From assembly GCA_026545225.1 (NCBI GenBank), contig CM048847.1, positions 5,022,001 through 5,086,000 on the forward strand: 64,000 nucleotides of DNA, in the 5' to 3' direction. Origin of the DNA: Cornus controversa. Lineage: Eukaryota > Streptophyta > Magnoliopsida > Cornales > Cornaceae. A model generated the notes under the pieces. The model made no database searches and was not told where the DNA came from. It saw nothing but the letters and a program-made list of their open reading frames with translations. The first letter of the stretch is position 1, and every line of letters begins with the position of its first letter. Positions 59,319-64,000 of the stretch are shown one piece after another. Both the position numbers and the translations under genes were made by a program.

Positions 59319-62300
59319 TGTCACGCCCCGACTTTCGACACCCGGTTAGGAGCGAAGGAAGAGGGGTGTGAACTGGAGAAATCACACATCAAAGCCTCGG
59401 TCACCGGAGATTCCATCACCGTTCCGAGGTCTCAACCCTTAAGTCAATGCGGAAGCGTAAAACATACATACTCTAAATCATCAATTTATATCTCAACACT
59501 CTCATAATCCTTATACAAGTTTTTGCACAATGTATAAACACCAACTCACATTTCTAATGTCCATGGATCCATAAAAAAAAAAAGTTACATCAATGTAATT
59601 GTAATCTCAGATCAATATAATCCACATGCCACATGCCGGCATGGATAGCCAAATATACAATTCATAACACTATATCTAAAAGAAATTCCAAAGTAATCTT
59701 TCGATCACTCTAGCACTCTAAGTCTCATCCTCCGGTGATGCTTTATCTGAAAAAAATTTGTATATCGGGGGTGAGCATCTCAACGGCTCAGTAGAAATGA
59801 TCCACCCATCCCCACTCCAACCCGTAAGCCATGCATGAATGCACATGCTCATGCATTTTTACCCAAACATCCACGTTTTTCAAATCATGCATGATGCTTC
59901 ACATAAAATGCAAATACATATGTCTATATATATATATATACATATCAAATTGGACAAGTCACAACTTATATATATATATACATATATAACTCACACCAAA
60001 TCACGTCAAAGGGGCTTTCTCATCACTCCAATAGTAAGGGTCTCTTCGGCACCCAAACTCTGCTTGTGCTTTATCGGGTTACTAACCCGAAGGGAGCACC
60101 TCCTCTTGGCCAAGTTTTGGGTCTTTCACCCTAGGGGCCTTCCCCTTATCTTAATTTCACACTCATGCCCCAAAATCATCATATAGTGCATATAATCACT
60201 CCAATGCACATAGTCACACAATGCATGCATTTTTCATCAAATCAATGCATTTTCCTTTCAACTCAAGATTGTCACAATGCTATCACACTCACATCATGAA
60301 AATCACTATGCTCATGGATTTTGCTAGAAAATCATATTTTTTCATGTTTTCATCAAACAAACACATTTTTCCCAAAAGCATTATAGTCACATTTGCACAT
60401 ATATACCATGCATAAGCCCTAACTAACATGTTGGACACTTATACATGCATAAATCACCATGGTATACATATATATATATATACATAGACCTAGGTTCAAG
60501 AAATCAAAAGCTATCTCTTATGATATTTAGAAAGGGACCACAAGATCAAAGTAGAAGTGAGTCTAGCACCCCTACCTCAATTTGGAGTGAGAACTCCAAA
60601 AATCTCCAATTCCGAGAAATTTGAAAAGATCATTCATTGCTATGCCGAAATTGTTTTACACGTCATTGCGTATCCAAAGTTCATAGGAAGCTTCTAGTCT
60701 CAACCCAGTCTAAATCACCAAGTCTACTAGCCGAAGTCCAAATCAAACCCACAATTAAATATCATCACACTTCATTTTAAATGAATCTGGGCCTATTTTA
60801 ATTTCTGGCCCAGTCCATTTAATTTTCCAATTCAATCTAACTGCCCAGTCCATGTAACCAGCCCATATACAATTCAAGCCCATATATACATATATAATCA
60901 TTTTGGCTATCAAGCCCCAATTCGTGGCTGTCCAAACAAAGCCCAAATAAATTTCAATCTAACACATAACCCACTTCCATGGCAGCCCACTTTCAATATA
61001 TAGGTCCATCCTTGAAGTCAAGTTCAATTTAAAAGTTTAGGCCCACAATCAACCCACAACCCAATCCTGTCAATTGCCTTCATCATCAATACCTATACAT
61101 AATTATATATATATATCACCTTCATTACAAAACCAAAGTTGCCAAATTTGTGAGCTTCACAGACCCGTCACCAAGCACCTTCCATGGCCATGCAAACCGA
61201 ACCCACAAGCTCACACCATTGAACAATCAAACCATGGCAGCCCCAAGCTCTCACCATTGAAGCCACCATCCTTGCTGCCAACCAAAACCACCACTGCTGC
61301 AAGACCCAACCATGCACTACCCACTTCAACTAACCCAAGCCAAAGACCCACTTCAGCCAACTCTTGAACCAACCGAATCGAAGACCCTCATGGCCCATGT
61401 ACCAACCATGGTTACCCTCTCCTTCGGCTTCCTCACCATGACGCCCATGCCGAAGCACCAACTCCGGTCACCAAAACTGCCATCTCCATTTCATCCTCAA
61501 GCGACGACCCGAAACTCGCCATACCATAGCCACCAACCAGCCATGAGAACCCACACAATCCCCAAAACCAGTCACCACCATTCAGTCCACCACCAAACCA
61601 GTAAGCTACAGCCGAGACCACCAAGACCCAGCCAGCTCCATCAACCCAAGTTCCCTCAACCTCCATTGAAAACCATGGAACCCAAAAACCACCTCAACCG
61701 AGTTCAACCTTCTCGGTACCACCAGTGACAGCCGAACAAGCTCCTTCTCCGGTAGCCGAACCACCAACGGCCACCTTGCACCACCCAACAACCTCCAGTA
61801 GACTCATTCTGGCCAACTAATCAACCGAGAACCACCATTGAAGATACCAAAGAGAACTGAGCAGAACCACAACTGAAAACCCATAGCCAACCAGCCGAGA
61901 ACCCACCTGCTACGGCCATCCGAAACCCAGCCATCCTCAACCATCGGGCAGCACCACCACCACGACAGCCACTCACCACCACCGAGCTGCCGAAACTAGC
62001 TCCTCAATCTCTGTTCTCCTCTTTCTCTCTCTAGAAATCCCTTTTTCTTTTCATTCTCTCGGCTTCTTCTTCCAAGCTCTCTCTCTCTCTCAGTTTCTTT
62101 TTTTCACTAAAACTAGTGAGATTCTCTCACTAAATCAAGTTTCTCACTCTAGAAATCTTCTCTTCATCCTCTCCGTTTCTCTTTCTTCTCTTTTCTTTTC
62201 TTTTCTTTCTCTTTTCTCTTTTCTCTCTCTTCTTTTCATTCTCTCAGCCGACCCACTCTTCTCCTCTTCTTATCCTAAAGCAAAAAGAAATATCTTCCAA

Positions 62301-62753
62301 CTTTTCTTACCTCTCTTGTGAACCACAAGACTTCCCCGAATTACTCTCCTCCACTCATACATACATACGTGTATATATATATATATATGTAATCCATAAA
62401 ATCATCTAACCCCCCCCCCCACATGTGTACACTTATAAGTATATACACCACTACATGTACATACTTCTACATGCATACATTTATTATACACAATGCACCC
62501 TCATATATTTATAATTAAACATAAATATATCTATTTAATATATATATATATACATCTCCATATATATATATATAAATCCTCCACACACCATAATTCCACA
62601 TATGAAACTCTCTCTCCATCTCTATATATATATATAATTCCATATATATATATATATATATATATTCGCACTTTCGAAGTCAATTTATTCGAAAAAAATT
62701 AATCCGGTCCAAAAAAAAAATTTGGAACCGGTCAAAATAACCCGGTCCTTACA
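59319..62753 (-). mobile_element. Family III LTR d (3435 bp), the 5' LTR
   Basis: Right-hand outer LTR, directly followed by the ATATA duplication and no PPT, hence the 5' end of the array on the minus strand. One C-to-T change in its pyrimidine tract near 62101. Confidence 0.93.
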
Positions 62754-62758
62754 ATATA
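62754..62758 (+). repeat. Target-site duplication, right copy (ATATA)
   Basis: Matches 37622-37626; the following AGTACATAG continues LTR #2. Confidence 0.9.
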
Positions 62759-63000
62759 AGTACATAGCATGCATTTCCCTCTACATAAACCCACATATAA
62801 CCACGTATGCGTCATTTCCCTCCTATACATGCAATATGGATGCATATATATATACAGCATAGTACATTCATGCTTCAACCCATGCTTATGAATACTAAAA
62901 AGAAGTATTTGGCATGCTTTTCATCACTTCCCAACACATATAGCACATATACGTTCACAAACTTGCATAACAACTCATATATGCAAACAGCTTCAACTTA

Positions 63001-63330
63001 GCACATTTTTATCATGCTATAACCAATGCATGCGTTCAATATATATATATATGAAGTTAGCACGCATCTCACATTCACAGTCCCACATATAAACACATAT
63101 ATGTCCAAATACTTGCATAACACCTTACATATGCAAACAATTCCAACTTAGCATATTTTTATCATGCTATAACCAATGCATGCGTTCAATATATATATAT
63201 ATGAAGTTAGCACGCATCTCACATTCACAGTCCCACATATAAACACATATATGTCCAAATACTTGCATAACACCTTACATATGCAAACAATTCCAACTTA
63301 GCATATTTTTATCATGCTATAACCAATGCA
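63001..63330 (-). repeat. 150-bp tandem duplication inside LTR #2
   Basis: AACCAATGCATGCGTTCAAT begins at 63021 and again at 63171, with a third partial start at 63321, so the period is exactly 150 bp. The two complete units are nearly identical, while the matching region of the solo LTR shows only older, diverged repeats. Confidence 0.85.
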
Positions 63331-64000
63331 TATATTTTCTATAAACAGATAGCATGCATTTCATTCACGTAACCCTACATGTAAACACGTACATGTCAAA
63401 TCATGCATATAAATCACATATGCACTTACACTAGCATAAATATAGTCATGCTCTCATTCAATGCATGTATTCATTACAAGTAGCTAACATGCATTCCAGT
63501 CACAGTATATATATACACATATATATATTACATCACCCACATATGTATCAAGAACATATAAAACACTTAGCACATTTCATGCTTTTCAAATGCTCACCAA
63601 AAGTTATATTCAACTTAGTATGCATTTCGACCACTGCAACCATACATATATATAATCACATACATATATATATACTTCCTGAACACCATGCATAAGAACT
63701 ACATATGCATACAAGACAACACAGAGCTAAACAAGTATTATTTAGCATGCTTTACATAGACTTTAATCTATACATACATGCATATCACAATGCGAATAGG
63801 CGATAAATCTAACATGTTATCGCTTCCCAAACCCACACATACATATATATATACACACACGCATATGTATATCCTCTCACATCCCATGTATGTACCACAT
63901 TCCCTATACACATATATATATATAAGCGCCTACATATATATGCATATACACATACCACATATGGTTAAATTAAGACATATGTAAATTTCTCAAAGTACGT

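Larger units (their letters stand above)
37627..62753 (-). mobile_element. Family III tandem LARD array: LTR-int-LTR-int-LTR-int-LTR (25.1 kb)
   Basis: Four LTRs of 3433-3436 bp alternate with three non-coding interiors of 3796-3797 bp, repeat period 7229-7233 bp, all on the minus strand. One pair of ATATA duplications flanks the whole array, so it behaves as a single insertion later expanded, probably by unequal exchange between LTRs of sister chromatids, or inserted as a multimer. Copies are almost identical. Differences seen are homopolymer lengths (C-run 12, 10, 11, 11; T-run 21, 15, 15), microsatellite lengths and a handful of substitutions. No gag or pol frame is present. No flank other than LTR #2 is involved. 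Confidence 0.93.
62754..64000 (-). mobile_element. Family II LTR #2, second part (runs off the window)
   Basis: Continues the family II LTR from where it was cut at 37626; colinear with the reverse complement of the solo LTR from about 28605 to 27500. About 1.7 kb more would be needed to reach its TGTAAGG end. The short Y/I/H-rich frames here are translations of AT-rich repeats. Confidence 0.9.

Noticed and set aside
37627-62753. Array as a pure assembly artefact
   Set aside because: Units differ in homopolymer lengths, microsatellites and several substitutions, and the outer junctions carry a precise target duplication. It still deserves long-read confirmation.

Overview
This window looks like gene-free heterochromatin from a flowering plant, most likely a eudicot. 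The evidence is a long AT-rich tandem satellite, LTR retrotransposon parts primed by initiator tRNA-Met with very long LTRs (3.4-4.4 kb), dense (AT)n microsatellites, and no open reading frame that behaves like a gene. I could not identify the species. I recognise no host gene, tRNA, rRNA, CRISPR array or bacterial-type feature. The only protein-derived trace I can argue for is a vestige of a retrotransposon pol C-terminus beside each polypurine tract.

Layout. (1) 1-4866, 15987-17863, 19291-25744 and 30128-33575 are one satellite with monomers of about 141 bp. It is organised as a seven-monomer higher-order repeat of about 986 bp. A 14-monomer block (1972/1973 bp) is duplicated almost exactly in 1-3945. 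(2) 4863-15986 is a composite minus-strand element of family I: truncated leader, LTR, 2.6 kb non-coding internal region, LTR. (3) 17864-19290 is an unrelated solo LTR (TG...CA) with a 5-bp target duplication TGTAT. (4) 25745-30127 is a plus-strand solo LTR of family II with target duplication TGCAT. (5) From 33576 to the end there is a three-layer nest on the minus strand. The outer layer is an internally deleted family II element (33576-36166 and on past the window). A second family II LTR (36167-37626 and 62754-64000) is inserted in it. A 25.1-kb tandem array of family III (37627-62753) is inserted in that, with four LTRs alternating with three internal regions and a 5-bp duplication ATATA.

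How the parts relate. Families I and III have long LTRs, a consensus PBS and PPT and short non-coding interiors, as in large retrotransposon derivatives (LARDs). They must depend on proteins from an autonomous partner elsewhere, probably a Ty3/Gypsy chromovirus, judging from the PPT-proximal motif. What is conserved between I and III is the PBS-proximal leader, the PPT and the LTR ends, which are the cis-acting parts needed for packaging and reverse transcription. The LTRs themselves hold many inverted repeats. In family II these form an array of hairpins with different stems around a recurring CGGAG-containing loop. The leader holds several modules that resemble the 3' half of initiator tRNA-Met. 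These two structures and the four-LTR array are the most unusual content of the window.
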